Below are positions 1 to 6,893 of a stretch of DNA of 34,886 nt, piece after piece. Both the position numbers and the translations under genes were made by a program. A model generated the notes under the pieces. That model made no database searches. It was not told the origin of the DNA and saw only the letters and a list, made by a program, of their open reading frames with translations. Origin of the DNA: Bradyrhizobium sp. (GTDB taxonomy: Bacteria > Pseudomonadota > Alphaproteobacteria > Rhizobiales > Xanthobacteraceae); contig NZ_JAUYAN010000041.1 in the NCBI RefSeq assembly GCF_030693485.1, positions 1 through 34,886 of the forward strand, in the 5' to 3' direction. The stretch's first letter is position 1, and the number at the start of each line of letters is the position of its first letter.

Positions 1-738
1 TGCGACCGGCACCAGCCACAGCGTCAGCCAGACCGCGCTGACTTTCAGCGCGCGGGGAAGGCTGGCGCGGACATGGTCGGGCACGACGTCGCCGAGCATG
101 CTGTCGACCGCCGCCGAACCCTTGCCGCCGCCGTGCTCGACCGCGGCAAATTCGCTGCGTCCGCTTCGGGCGCCGAAAAATCCGACCACGCCGGCGGCAA
201 TGATGATGGCCGGGAAAGGCACGTTGAAGAAGAAGATCGCGACGAAGGCGATGGCCGCGAGCGCAACCATGATGCGGTTGCGCAGCGCGCGCTTGCCGAC
301 GCGGACCACGGCCTGGATCACGATCGCCAGCACCGCGGCCTTTAGCCCGAAGAACAGCGCCTCGACATATCCGACCTGGCCGTACGCGGCATAGATGTAG
401 CTCAGCCCCATGATGGCGATGACGCCGGGCAGAATGAACAGGCCGCCGGCCATGATGCCGCCGGCGGTCCGGTGCAGCAGCCAACCGATATAGGTGGCGA
501 GCTGCTGCGCCTCGGGTCCGGGCAGCAGCATGCAGTAGTTCAGCGCATGCAGGAACCGGCTTTCGGAAATCCAGTTCTTTTCCTCGACCAGGATGAGATG
601 CATCACCGCGATCTGTCCGGCCGGGCCGCCGAAACTCAGGACGGCAATCCGCAGCCAGACCCGAAAGGCTTCACCGAAGCTGATGCCGTGGCCGGCATCC
701 GCTCCGGAGGTTTTCTCAGCCGCCACGATATCGCTCAT
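1..738 (-). CDS. chrA: Chromate transporter ChrA (partial, runs off the window)
   Basis: Inner-membrane chromate efflux protein of the CHR family, which exports chromate from the cytoplasm. The visible 246 residues are the N-terminal part: a short soluble start, then a conserved block containing SFGGPAGQIAVMH (about residue 36), a NYCMLLPGPEAQQLATYIGW block, and several hydrophobic helices. The frame is open at base 1, so the C-terminal half lies outside the window (long-chain members are about 400 residues). The ATG at 738 overlaps the chrB stop codon as ATGA, which indicates translational coupling and one chrBA transcript. The family call is confident; chromate as substrate is inferred from the family and from chrB next door. 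Confidence 0.93.
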   Translation of the reverse strand, partial: MSDIVAAEKTSGADAGHGISFGEAFRVWLRIAVLSFGGPAGQIAVMHLILVEEKNWISESRFLHALNYCMLLPGPEAQQLATYIGWLLHRTAGGIMAGGLFILPGVIAIMGLSYIYAAYGQVGYVEALFFGLKAAVLAIVIQAVVRVGKRALRNRIMVALAAIAFVAIFFFNVPFPAIIIAAGVVGFFGARSGRSEFAAVEHGGGKGSAAVDSMLGDVVPDHVRASLPRALKVSAVWLTLWLVPVA

Positions 739-1553
739 GGCTTTGCCTTGTTAGTGGGCCAGTTATGGGTTTCGCCCGAGGCATCGCGGCACCAGCGATA
801 GAACGCGTCATACAGCACGATGCCGGCCTCGAGCTGCGCGAGATCGTCATCATACATCCGCGACAGCCCGAGCGATGCCGCCAGCAACCCCGGCGCTTCC
901 GGTGAGAGGTCGAGCCTGCCGGTGTCGGCGGCGCGCACCATGGTCGCCAGCCGCAACAGAGGCGGGGTCGCGAGGCCGAATTCCTCGACCATGACGTCGA
1001 AGGTGCAGAGGTCGCCGCGATGGCTCCAGAACACGTTTTCGATATCGAACGGGACGGCGGCAAAACGCTCGCCGACCGCGACCACCTCGGACGGCGCCAC
1101 GAACAGAAACACCGCGTTGGGATCGACGAACCTGCGGATCAGCCAGGGGCAGGCGATGCGGTCGATCTTCGGCCGCGCCCGGGTGACCCAGATGGTGCGG
1201 CCTTGGGCATCGCGTGCCGGCAGCTTGGCTGCCGGCACCAAAGGCAGCTTGGCGGTCTTCCAGCCCTCGAAACCATCTTCAAGGGCTTCGGCCGAAACTC
1301 CCTCGTGTCTCAGCCAGGCCGCGGCGCCCTCGGAAAGTTTCAAGCCGCGCTGGCAGATCACGATGGCCGGGCGTCCGGAAAATTCCCCGCCCCAATCGGC
1401 GGCTTGCAGGTGGCTTCGCCTGATCGCACCGGGAATCAGCCGGGGATCGGCGGCAAAATCGTCGTCGGTACGGACGTCGATCAAGGCAGGGGTGTTCGCG
1501 GTGCCGATCAGGCGTGCGAGTTTGTCAGCAGATATCGTTGTGAAGGATGACAT
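735..1553 (-). CDS. chrB: Chromate resistance regulator ChrB with N-terminal rhodanese domain
   Basis: A 272-residue protein. Residues about 1-95 form a rhodanese-like domain (ALIDVRTDDDF, then IVICQRGLKLSEGAA with candidate active-site Cys67). The remainder is the ChrB C-terminal domain, with the characteristic WVTRARPKIDRIACPWLIRRFVDP stretch at about residues 119-142 (DRIACPWLIRRF core). ChrB proteins are reported as chromate-responsive regulators of chrA. The ATG at 1553 is preferred because a G-rich site (GAGGGCG) precedes it and a sigma70-like promoter lies about 80 bases upstream; the frame is open further upstream but would read through that promoter. The stop overlaps the chrA start. 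Whether the rhodanese domain is catalytic or sensory is not known from sequence. Confidence 0.9.
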   Translation of the reverse strand: MSSFTTISADKLARLIGTANTPALIDVRTDDDFAADPRLIPGAIRRSHLQAADWGGEFSGRPAIVICQRGLKLSEGAAAWLRHEGVSAEALEDGFEGWKTAKLPLVPAAKLPARDAQGRTIWVTRARPKIDRIACPWLIRRFVDPNAVFLFVAPSEVVAVGERFAAVPFDIENVFWSHRGDLCTFDVMVEEFGLATPPLLRLATMVRAADTGRLDLSPEAPGLLAASLGLSRMYDDDLAQLEAGIVLYDAFYRWCRDASGETHNWPTNKAKP

Positions 1554-1635
1554 GAATGCGCCCTCGTGAGAGATACGGGACGCGATACTTGGGCCTGACG
1601 CCTCGTGGGGAGATCGCAAAAATCCCCATGCCGCT

Positions 1636-1664
1636 ATTACAGCCAAACCGGTGACGGCTGTCAA
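1636..1664 (-). promoter_or_regulatory. Sigma70-like promoter of chrBA
   Basis: Reading the minus strand, a perfect TTGACA (1664-1659) is followed by exactly 17 bases and TGTAAT (1641-1636; five of six to consensus). Transcription would begin near 1629, leaving a leader of about 76 bases before the chrB ATG. A GGCGTT direct repeat lies just upstream of the -35 box and could be a regulator half-site, which is speculative. Confidence 0.65.
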
Positions 1665-1745
1665 TGTGCGTAACGCCGAATGTACCCAACGCCAAAGGGC
1701 GGCGGTCAAGGTGACTTGCCTTGCCGAGCAGTGTGCGCCGCGGGG

Positions 1746-2096
1746 CTACAAATTTATCCCGAATCTCGCCAGTGCCCAGGCCGTGACAAAATAAAGCACG
1801 ACGGTCAGCGCGCAGCCTGCGCCCAGCGCCGGCCAAAAACCAACCCCGGCCCGCAGCAGCGCCGGCATCACCAGGAACATGGGAAGCGAAGGCAGCACGT
1901 ACCAGAAGGTTGCCTCGGCATGACCGGCAATGCGCTCGATATCCCGGGTGTCGCGCCAAAGCCAGAGAATGCCCAGCAGGGACACCAGAGGGAGGGAAAC
2001 GACCAGCGCGCCGAAGGCCGGACTGCGCTTGGCAATTTCGGACACTGCGGCAATGATGATGCCCGACAACAGAATTTTGATGATGAAGTAGGCCAT
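1746..2096 (-). CDS. DUF3147 family small membrane protein
   Basis: A 116-residue hydrophobic protein with about four membrane helices: FIIKILLSGIIIAAV near the N-terminus, FGALVVSLPLVSLLGILWLW, TFWYVLPSLPMFLVMPALL, and a last helix around ALGAGCALTVVLYFV. The small size, the four-helix pattern and the GALVVSLPLVSLLG block fit the DUF3147 family, whose function is unknown. The ATG at 2096 starts directly with the first helix; upstream in-frame codons look non-coding. It lies upstream of chrB on the same strand, but the 192-base gap holds a separate chrB promoter, so co-transcription is possible but not required. Divergent from the EamA gene. Confidence 0.78.
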   Translation of the reverse strand: MAYFIIKILLSGIIIAAVSEIAKRSPAFGALVVSLPLVSLLGILWLWRDTRDIERIAGHAEATFWYVLPSLPMFLVMPALLRAGVGFWPALGAGCALTVVLYFVTAWALARFGINL

Positions 2097-2186
2097 GGCA
2101 CAATCATTTCCCCGAGGACGATATGCCTGCGCGACGCCGTTGGGCAAGATGCCACAGGTCGGGGCGGCGGGACAGCGGAGATCACA

Positions 2187-3092
2187 ATGGGTGAATGGAC
2201 CGGAGTGGCGATCGCACTGGTCTCAAGCTGCCTTGGCGGCACCGCGGCCGCGATCACCCGCTATCTCGTCGGCAGCACCGATCCGATCACGCTTGCGATC
2301 CTGCGCTGGGGAATAGGTTTTGTTTGCCTGCTGCCGGTCGCGCTGCTGCTCGGCATAAAATGGCCGTCGCGCCGCGATTGGCCGGCCGTGGCACTCTTGG
2401 GGCTTTGCTTCTTCGGATTGTTTTTCGTGCTCTATAACATCGCGATCGGTTTTACGACGGCCGCGCGCGCCAGCCTCGCGCTGGCGACGCTGCCGTTGCA
2501 TACCATGGTGGTCGGAGCGCTGCTCGGGATCGAGCCACTGACCAAACGCAAGACAACCGGCGTCTGCATCGCCGTGTTCGGCGTCGCCGCAGCGCTCGCC
2601 TCCGGTCTTGCGGCAGCGCCGCCGGGCGCATGGCGCGGCGAACTCATCATGACTGGTGCCGTGATGTGCATGGCGTTCTACAATGTCTGGTCGCGCCCTT
2701 TCATCCAGCGCTCGAGCGCGCTCGGTTTCCTGACCGTCGGCATGGGGGCGGGCGCCGCCGGATTGATCCTGGTCGGCTCGCTCACCGGCAGTGTCGCGGT
2801 GTTGGCCAGCCTGAGCACGCCGCAATGGATAGCGGGCATCTATCTTGGCGTCGGCGGCGGCGCGCTCGCCTTCATCCTGTGGGTGCTGGCGCTGCAGCGC
2901 GCGTCGCCGACCCGCGTCGCCAACACCATGACGGTTAACCCGGTGGCGGCGGCATTGCTCGCCACCCAGCTCGTCGGCGAACCCATCACCGCCAACCTGG
3001 TGCTTGGCCTCATCGCCGTCTTTGCCGGGATATGGATCGCCACGATGGAGGGGGCAAGGCGTAACTCTGCAGGTCCTTCGGGTTCAATTTGA
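2187..3092 (+). CDS. EamA/DMT-family permease
   Basis: A 301-residue inner-membrane protein of the drug/metabolite transporter superfamily with the usual ten helices arranged as two EamA repeats (about residues 5-140 and 150-290). Typical features are the early GGTAAAITRYLVG stretch, the LAILRWGIGF helix, and a second-repeat ending with NPVAAALLATQLVGEPI followed by a final helix. Such proteins export small metabolites or amino acids; the substrate cannot be told from sequence. The ATG at 2187 was chosen because it begins the first helix and matches family length; the frame is open upstream through the divergent DUF3147 region but that reading has no membrane character. Its 3-prime end overlaps the convergent small gene by nine bases. 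Confidence 0.85.
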   Translation: MGEWTGVAIALVSSCLGGTAAAITRYLVGSTDPITLAILRWGIGFVCLLPVALLLGIKWPSRRDWPAVALLGLCFFGLFFVLYNIAIGFTTAARASLALATLPLHTMVVGALLGIEPLTKRKTTGVCIAVFGVAAALASGLAAAPPGAWRGELIMTGAVMCMAFYNVWSRPFIQRSSALGFLTVGMGAGAAGLILVGSLTGSVAVLASLSTPQWIAGIYLGVGGGALAFILWVLALQRASPTRVANTMTVNPVAAALLATQLVGEPITANLVLGLIAVFAGIWIATMEGARRNSAGPSGSI

Positions 3093-3455
3093 TCGCGTCA
3101 TCACCGCGCCGCTGTTTTGGCGAGCCCACGGTTGATGTGAAACCGGTCCGGTGTGGCTGTGCACGAAGTCTTCGACATGCCCCGGCACAACGGTGCCCTC
3201 GATGTCGCAGCGGGTCTGGATCTCTACAGCGATCTCCCTGGAGATATCCCGCGACCAATGTTCGAGGGTGTTGTAGGCGGTCACGCGGACCGGGTCGTGA
3301 AACTGCCCGGCGAGGAGGTCCGCGACGATGGTTTCGGTGTCGGTCCGCTCGATCTCGATTTCGCAGTAAACCGCCCCCTGCCGGCCCTGGCGGTCGACGA
3401 CGAGGTAGATGGTCTGATCCGCCCCATAGGGCACTTTCCAGCCAGTTCTTGGCAT
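3084..3455 (-). CDS. Conserved hypothetical protein (soluble, about 123 aa)
   Basis: Not recognised as a named family. The predicted 123-residue product is soluble and acidic in the middle, beginning MPRTGWKVPYGADQTIYLVVD. A run of beta-like segments follows (GAVYCEIEIERTDTETIVADLL), then VRVTAYNTLEHWSRDISRE and a His-containing stretch HVEDFVHSHTGPVSH. The ATG at 3455 is preceded by GGAG at good spacing. Codon use is like that of its neighbours and the frame is coherent over its length, which supports it being real. It converges on, and overlaps by nine bases, the end of the EamA gene. No function is proposed. Confidence 0.6.
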   Translation of the reverse strand: MPRTGWKVPYGADQTIYLVVDRQGRQGAVYCEIEIERTDTETIVADLLAGQFHDPVRVTAYNTLEHWSRDISREIAVEIQTRCDIEGTVVPGHVEDFVHSHTGPVSHQPWARQNSGAVMTRSN

Positions 3456-3594
3456 CGGCAATCTCCACCGCGGCGGCTTGGGACTACTAAGCGGCTGGAG
3501 GCATTTTGTTCCGGCTTCCGGAACTCAAATTTGCGGTGGCGGTGTGACGACCGCGATCTCGATCAGGAAATCCGGGCCGGTCACGATCCGAAAA

Positions 3595-3843
3595 TCAGTT
3601 GCGCGGGGCGGACACCGGCGGAGGTCCCAGCCCGCTGGGCTTCTTCGGCGCCAGGCTGCCGGCGTAGAACGACGATCCCGCCACCAGGACGAGAGCCAGG
3701 AAATAAACCGCATAGGATTGCGGCGGCGTGATCGCCCACCTTACCAAACGTCGGATCGCCGCTGCCCGGCCGGCTTCGTTTTCCATGCGGTGGTTCTGCG
3801 CGAAACGGCGCGGGATGGGAAGGGGCCATGATCGCGGCTTCAT
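3595..3843 (-). CDS. Small single-span membrane protein coupled to the MFS gene
   Basis: An 82-residue product with one hydrophobic segment (SYAVYFLALVLVAGSSFYAGSL, in two halves about residues 48-69) followed by a short Pro-rich tail, KKPSGLGPPPVSAPRN. The first half is basic and rich in Arg. The ATG at 3843 overlaps the stop of the upstream MFS gene as ATGA, an arrangement typical of translational coupling; a second in-frame ATG at 3786 would give a 63-residue form starting MENEAGRAAAIRRLVRW. No named family is recognised. Position suggests it is the last gene of the arsR2-flavoprotein-MFS unit and could be an accessory subunit, which is inference. Confidence 0.5.
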   Translation of the reverse strand: MKPRSWPLPIPRRFAQNHRMENEAGRAAAIRRLVRWAITPPQSYAVYFLALVLVAGSSFYAGSLAPKKPSGLGPPPVSAPRN

Positions 3844-5051
3844 ACCCGCGGCGTGGAGGTTCGGGACCAATAGAGCGCCACCGGACCGAGCAGAATGCCC
3901 GCCGCCAGAACCGAGAACGCCGCCATCCAGGCGGTGGCGCTGAGCGGCCCGCCGGCGAGGTCAAGGGCGACGCCGACGCCCCAGGCGCCGAGCGCCGACA
4001 GGCTGAAGCCGACGGTGGAATGCGCCGCCATCGTCGCCCCGCGATAGTCGGGATGCGCCGCCATCGACATGCCCGAGGTCAATGCGCCGGAGTCCGCCGG
4101 CACCGTGATGGCATAGACCAGCATCAGCGGCAGCAACAGCAGGGGCGACTGGTCCGAAAATACCCCGATCAGCAGCGCCACCACAGCGGAGCTCAGCATC
4201 ACGGCCGTGATGGCGCGATGCCGGCCGAACTTCAGCGCCAGTTCATTGCCGAGAATGCTGGCGGGCATCGCCAGCAGCGAAAACACCACGCTGACGACGA
4301 TGGGTGAAAAGAAGGAAGACTGACCGTTTCTGGCGATCACGAACGTCCAGAACGCGACCAGCCAGGTCCGGATGCCGTAGAGCTCGAAGCAATGCGCGCC
4401 ATAACCGAGCACGAACCCCATCGCCCTGGTGTTGCGGAACACCGGCGCGAAATCCAGCAAACGTCCCTGCGCCGGCCTGGGTGTGACCGGGCGCAACAGC
4501 AGGCAGACCCCCAGCATCACCACTGGACCGAGCGCGGTCACATAGAATGCGCTGCGCCAGCCAAAACTGTCCGCGACCAGTTGCGAGACCAGGAACGACA
4601 GGCCGACGCCGAACGAGAAGCTGGAGGTGTAGAACGTGATGGCACGGGATGAATCGCCGGGCGCGAGGCGGTCGGTCAGCGCCTTGAGGCCGGGCATGTA
4701 GGCGCCGGCAAAGCCGATGCCGGCGATGGCGTTGAACAATGCGCCCGACCAGAGGCCGGTGGCGAACAGTCCGAACAGCAGCGTGCCGAGCGCGCTGACC
4801 AGCGAGCCCGCGATCAGGATCTTGCGGGCATCGATCCGGTCGGTCAGCGTCGCCAGCACCGGCACGGCCAGCATGTAGCCGGCGGCCCCGGAGCCCGCCA
4901 GCAGGCCGGCCTGCGCGCCGCTCAATTGCCATTCCGGAATCAGGAACGCGGCGAGAATGGACGGCACCACGACATGCGGAAGCAGGCTGCCGAGCTGCCC
5001 CAGGCACATCGCGACGATGACGGATCGGCCCTCTAGCGGAATTTTATTCAC
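3840..5051 (-). CDS. MFS transporter of the second arsenic-linked unit
   Basis: A 403-residue major facilitator superfamily protein with twelve expected helices; the cytoplasmic loop after helix 2 reads TLTDRIDARKILIAG, matching the MFS motif A (D-R-x-x-x-R/K). It is a different subtype from ArsJ in the same island. A GTG at 5051 is preferred over the ATG at 5087 because CGGAGACAG sits directly before it and it begins 20 bases after the flavoprotein stop, whereas 5087 would overlap that gene. Gene order (arsR, flavin monooxygenase, MFS) implies export of an arsenical or of the monooxygenase product; the substrate is unknown. Its stop overlaps the start of a small membrane protein. Confidence 0.82.
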   Translation of the reverse strand: MNKIPLEGRSVIVAMCLGQLGSLLPHVVVPSILAAFLIPEWQLSGAQAGLLAGSGAAGYMLAVPVLATLTDRIDARKILIAGSLVSALGTLLFGLFATGLWSGALFNAIAGIGFAGAYMPGLKALTDRLAPGDSSRAITFYTSSFSFGVGLSFLVSQLVADSFGWRSAFYVTALGPVVMLGVCLLLRPVTPRPAQGRLLDFAPVFRNTRAMGFVLGYGAHCFELYGIRTWLVAFWTFVIARNGQSSFFSPIVVSVVFSLLAMPASILGNELALKFGRHRAITAVMLSSAVVALLIGVFSDQSPLLLLPLMLVYAITVPADSGALTSGMSMAAHPDYRGATMAAHSTVGFSLSALGAWGVGVALDLAGGPLSATAWMAAFSVLAAGILLGPVALYWSRTSTPRV

Positions 5052-5071
5052 CTGTCTCCGTTTGGGCCGCG

Positions 5072-6433
5072 CTAGCCGCAGCCGCATCCGGCTTTTCCTT
5101 GTTGCCTGGCATTTGCGTCGTCGATGCAGCAGGCGTCAACAGCCGATGGCGCCGGTCCGCCGCAGCACTGGCGTGCGCCGGGTGCATCGGCGCGGCTGCA
5201 GACGCCGGTTTCCGGCAGCACCAGTTCGACACGCGCCGCGGCCTCATGGTCGCCGGCGAGTTCGGCTGATATCGAGCGCACCTGCTCGTAACCGGTCAGC
5301 ATCAGGAAGGTCGGCGCGCGCCCGTAGGACTTCATGCCGGCGAAATAAAAGCCGGGCTCGGCCTGCGCCAGCTCGCGCGCGCCGTGCGGCCGCACGGTAC
5401 CGCAGCTATGCTCGTTTGGATCGATCAAGGGCGCCAGCTCGACCGGGCATTCGATGGCGGGATCGAGCTGGATGCGCAGTTCGCGCACGAAATCCAGATC
5501 CGGCCGGAAGCCGGTCGCCACGATCAGCTGGTCGACGACAACCTGACGGCAGCAATTACCGCCACCGGTGGCGACGGTGAGGCGAGGGCCATCGGCACCA
5601 AGATGCGAAACCCGGAATTCGCTCTCCACGGTGATCTGGCCCGCCGCGACCAGCGCGGCAAAGGCGGTGCCGAGTTCGCCGCGCGCGGCGAGCTTGTCGT
5701 TGGCGCCACCGCCAAAAGCCTTGGCGGGATCGTTGCCGCGCAGCAGCCAGACTGGCCTGGTTCCCGGTACCTCGGACGCGAGCCGGGCGAGGTCGGTCAG
5801 CGTGCCGATCGCGGAATGGCCGGCGCCGAGCACTGCGACGGTCTTGCCGGCATAACGCGCGCGATCCTTGCCCAGCACGTCGGGCATGCCATACGCGATC
5901 CTGTCCGCCGCCTGCGACTCGCCGATCGCGGGCAAGCCGTTGGCGCCCGCCGGATTGGGCGAATGCCAGGTGCCGGATGCATCGATCACGGCATCGGCGC
6001 GCATGCTTTTGGGACCTTGTCCATTCTGGTAGCGCAGCTCGAAGGGGGCGGTTTCCCGGCCCTTGCTCTTGAGCTTGTCGAAGCCGACGCGGCTGATGTC
6101 GGTGACGCGGCTCGAGGTGTAGATGTGGCTCGCCAGCGCGGTCTTGTTCGCGAGCGGTTCGAGATAGCGCTCCACCAGTTCATTGCCGGTCGGATACTGC
6201 TCGGGCTCGGGAGAATTCCAGCCGGTTGCGGCGAGCAGGCGTTCCGCGGCGCGGTCGACATTGTATTCCCACGGCGAGAACAGCTGCACGTGGCCCCATT
6301 GCCGCACCGAATGTCCGACGTCGCCGCCGGCTTCCAGCACGATCGGCTTCAGCCCGCGCTCCAGCACATGCGCGGCTGCGGCAAGGCCGACCGGGCCGGC
6401 TCCGATGATTGCGACGGTCGTGGTCTGGGTCAT
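5072..6433 (-). CDS. FAD/NADPH flavoprotein monooxygenase with cysteine-rich tail, arsenic-linked
   Basis: A 453-residue flavoprotein of the flavin-containing monooxygenase/thioredoxin-reductase-like fold. The N-terminal FAD Rossmann motif is VAIIGAGPVGLAAAAHVLERG (GAGPVG near residue 11). A second dinucleotide motif VLGAGHSAIG (about residues 203-212) would bind NADPH, and VATGFRPDLDF is the typical ATG-type block. A CysCys pair sits near residue 293. The last 46 residues carry seven cysteines (412, 423-424, 435-436, 450, 452), ending GCGCG, an appendix not needed for the fold. The start has an AGGAGA site. ArsO and ArsV are names used for ars-operon flavin monooxygenases of this general kind; orthology is not established here. 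Likely role: oxidising a trivalent arsenical, inferred from context. Confidence 0.8.
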   Translation of the reverse strand: MTQTTTVAIIGAGPVGLAAAAHVLERGLKPIVLEAGGDVGHSVRQWGHVQLFSPWEYNVDRAAERLLAATGWNSPEPEQYPTGNELVERYLEPLANKTALASHIYTSSRVTDISRVGFDKLKSKGRETAPFELRYQNGQGPKSMRADAVIDASGTWHSPNPAGANGLPAIGESQAADRIAYGMPDVLGKDRARYAGKTVAVLGAGHSAIGTLTDLARLASEVPGTRPVWLLRGNDPAKAFGGGANDKLAARGELGTAFAALVAAGQITVESEFRVSHLGADGPRLTVATGGGNCCRQVVVDQLIVATGFRPDLDFVRELRIQLDPAIECPVELAPLIDPNEHSCGTVRPHGARELAQAEPGFYFAGMKSYGRAPTFLMLTGYEQVRSISAELAGDHEAAARVELVLPETGVCSRADAPGARQCCGGPAPSAVDACCIDDANARQQGKAGCGCG

Positions 6434-6450
6434 CCTATTCTCCTGTCAAA

Positions 6451-6468
6451 CTAGAAGTATCGAAATAG
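6451..6468 (-). promoter_or_regulatory. Second copy of the ArsR-operator-like block
   Basis: On the minus strand the stretch CTATTTCGATACTTCTAG matches, at 13 of 18 positions, the block upstream of arsR2 at 6844-6861. It lies between arsR2 and the flavoprotein gene, immediately before TTGACA and the ribosome-binding site. Only one dyad arm is kept, so if ArsR binds here it may be weaker. Operator function is inferred from the similarity alone. Confidence 0.3.
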
Positions 6469-6482
6469 GTGGCCGCAGCAAA

Positions 6483-6800
6483 CTATGCGGCTGTCTTTGC
6501 GCCTGAGCATTCGGCGACACCGGTGCAGCATTCGGCGACCAGAAAATCCAGCAGTCCCCGCATCACGTCATAGTTGGCATGACACACCAGCGTCGTTGCC
6601 TCCCGCACCTGGCTGATCAGGCCGACCACCATCAGCGTCTTGATGTGATGGGAGAGGGTGGAGGGCGCGATCTTCAATTTGTCCTGCAGCCGGCCGACCG
6701 GCATTCCGGCGTCCCCCGCGCGAACCAGCGCGCGGTAGATTTTCAGCCGGGTCGGATTGCCGAGGGCTTCCAGATGTGCGGCGGCGTCATCGATTTTCAT
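6483..6800 (-). CDS. arsR: ArsR-family As(III)-responsive repressor
   Basis: A 105-residue winged-helix repressor. The HTH is around residues 33-58 (LQDKLKIAPSTLSHHIKTL). The arsenite site expected for the R773 type (CVC in the recognition helix) is absent; instead three cysteines lie at the C-terminus, Cys91, Cys92 and Cys98 in AECCTGVAEC, the spacing described for the Acidithiobacillus-type ArsR. It should dissociate from DNA on binding trivalent arsenic. It heads the unit arsR - flavoprotein - MFS - small membrane protein. No Shine-Dalgarno is visible before the ATG, and the nearest promoter would start transcription at or near the ATG itself. Family certain; ligand (As(III), methyl-As(III) or Sb(III)) inferred. 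Confidence 0.9.
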   Translation of the reverse strand: MKIDDAAAHLEALGNPTRLKIYRALVRAGDAGMPVGRLQDKLKIAPSTLSHHIKTLMVVGLISQVREATTLVCHANYDVMRGLLDFLVAECCTGVAECSGAKTAA

Positions 6801-6806
6801 GATCGC

Positions 6807-6835
6807 AGAATGTCAGACGGTGGGATTGTTGTCAA
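6807..6835 (-). promoter_or_regulatory. Candidate promoter of arsR2 (possibly leaderless)
   Basis: The minus strand has a perfect TTGACA (6835-6830), a 17-base spacer and CATTCT (6812-6807; three of six to consensus). Only six bases separate this -10 from the arsR ATG, so the transcript would start at about the start codon. That agrees with the absence of a ribosome-binding site. The weak -10 box limits confidence. Confidence 0.45.
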
Positions 6836-6838
6836 CCA

Positions 6839-6860
6839 TATTTCTAGTAAGATGGAAATA
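6839..6860. promoter_or_regulatory. Inverted repeat, candidate ArsR operator
   Basis: TATTTC (6839-6844) and GAAATA (6855-6860) are perfect 6-base arms around a 10-base spacer, ending three bases upstream of the TTGACA of the arsR2 promoter. Placement upstream of the -35 box resembles the known R773 ArsR footprint. The block recurs in part at 6451-6468. Confidence 0.45.
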
Positions 6861-6893
6861 ATGGGTCGGTTGCTGTCGAATTCAGGGGCGCAC

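Noticed and set aside
6438..6451. TTTGACAGGAGA read as a -35 box for the flavoprotein gene
   Set aside because: No -10 box lies at suitable distance and the following GGAGA is the ribosome-binding site of the flavoprotein gene, so it was not called as a promoter.
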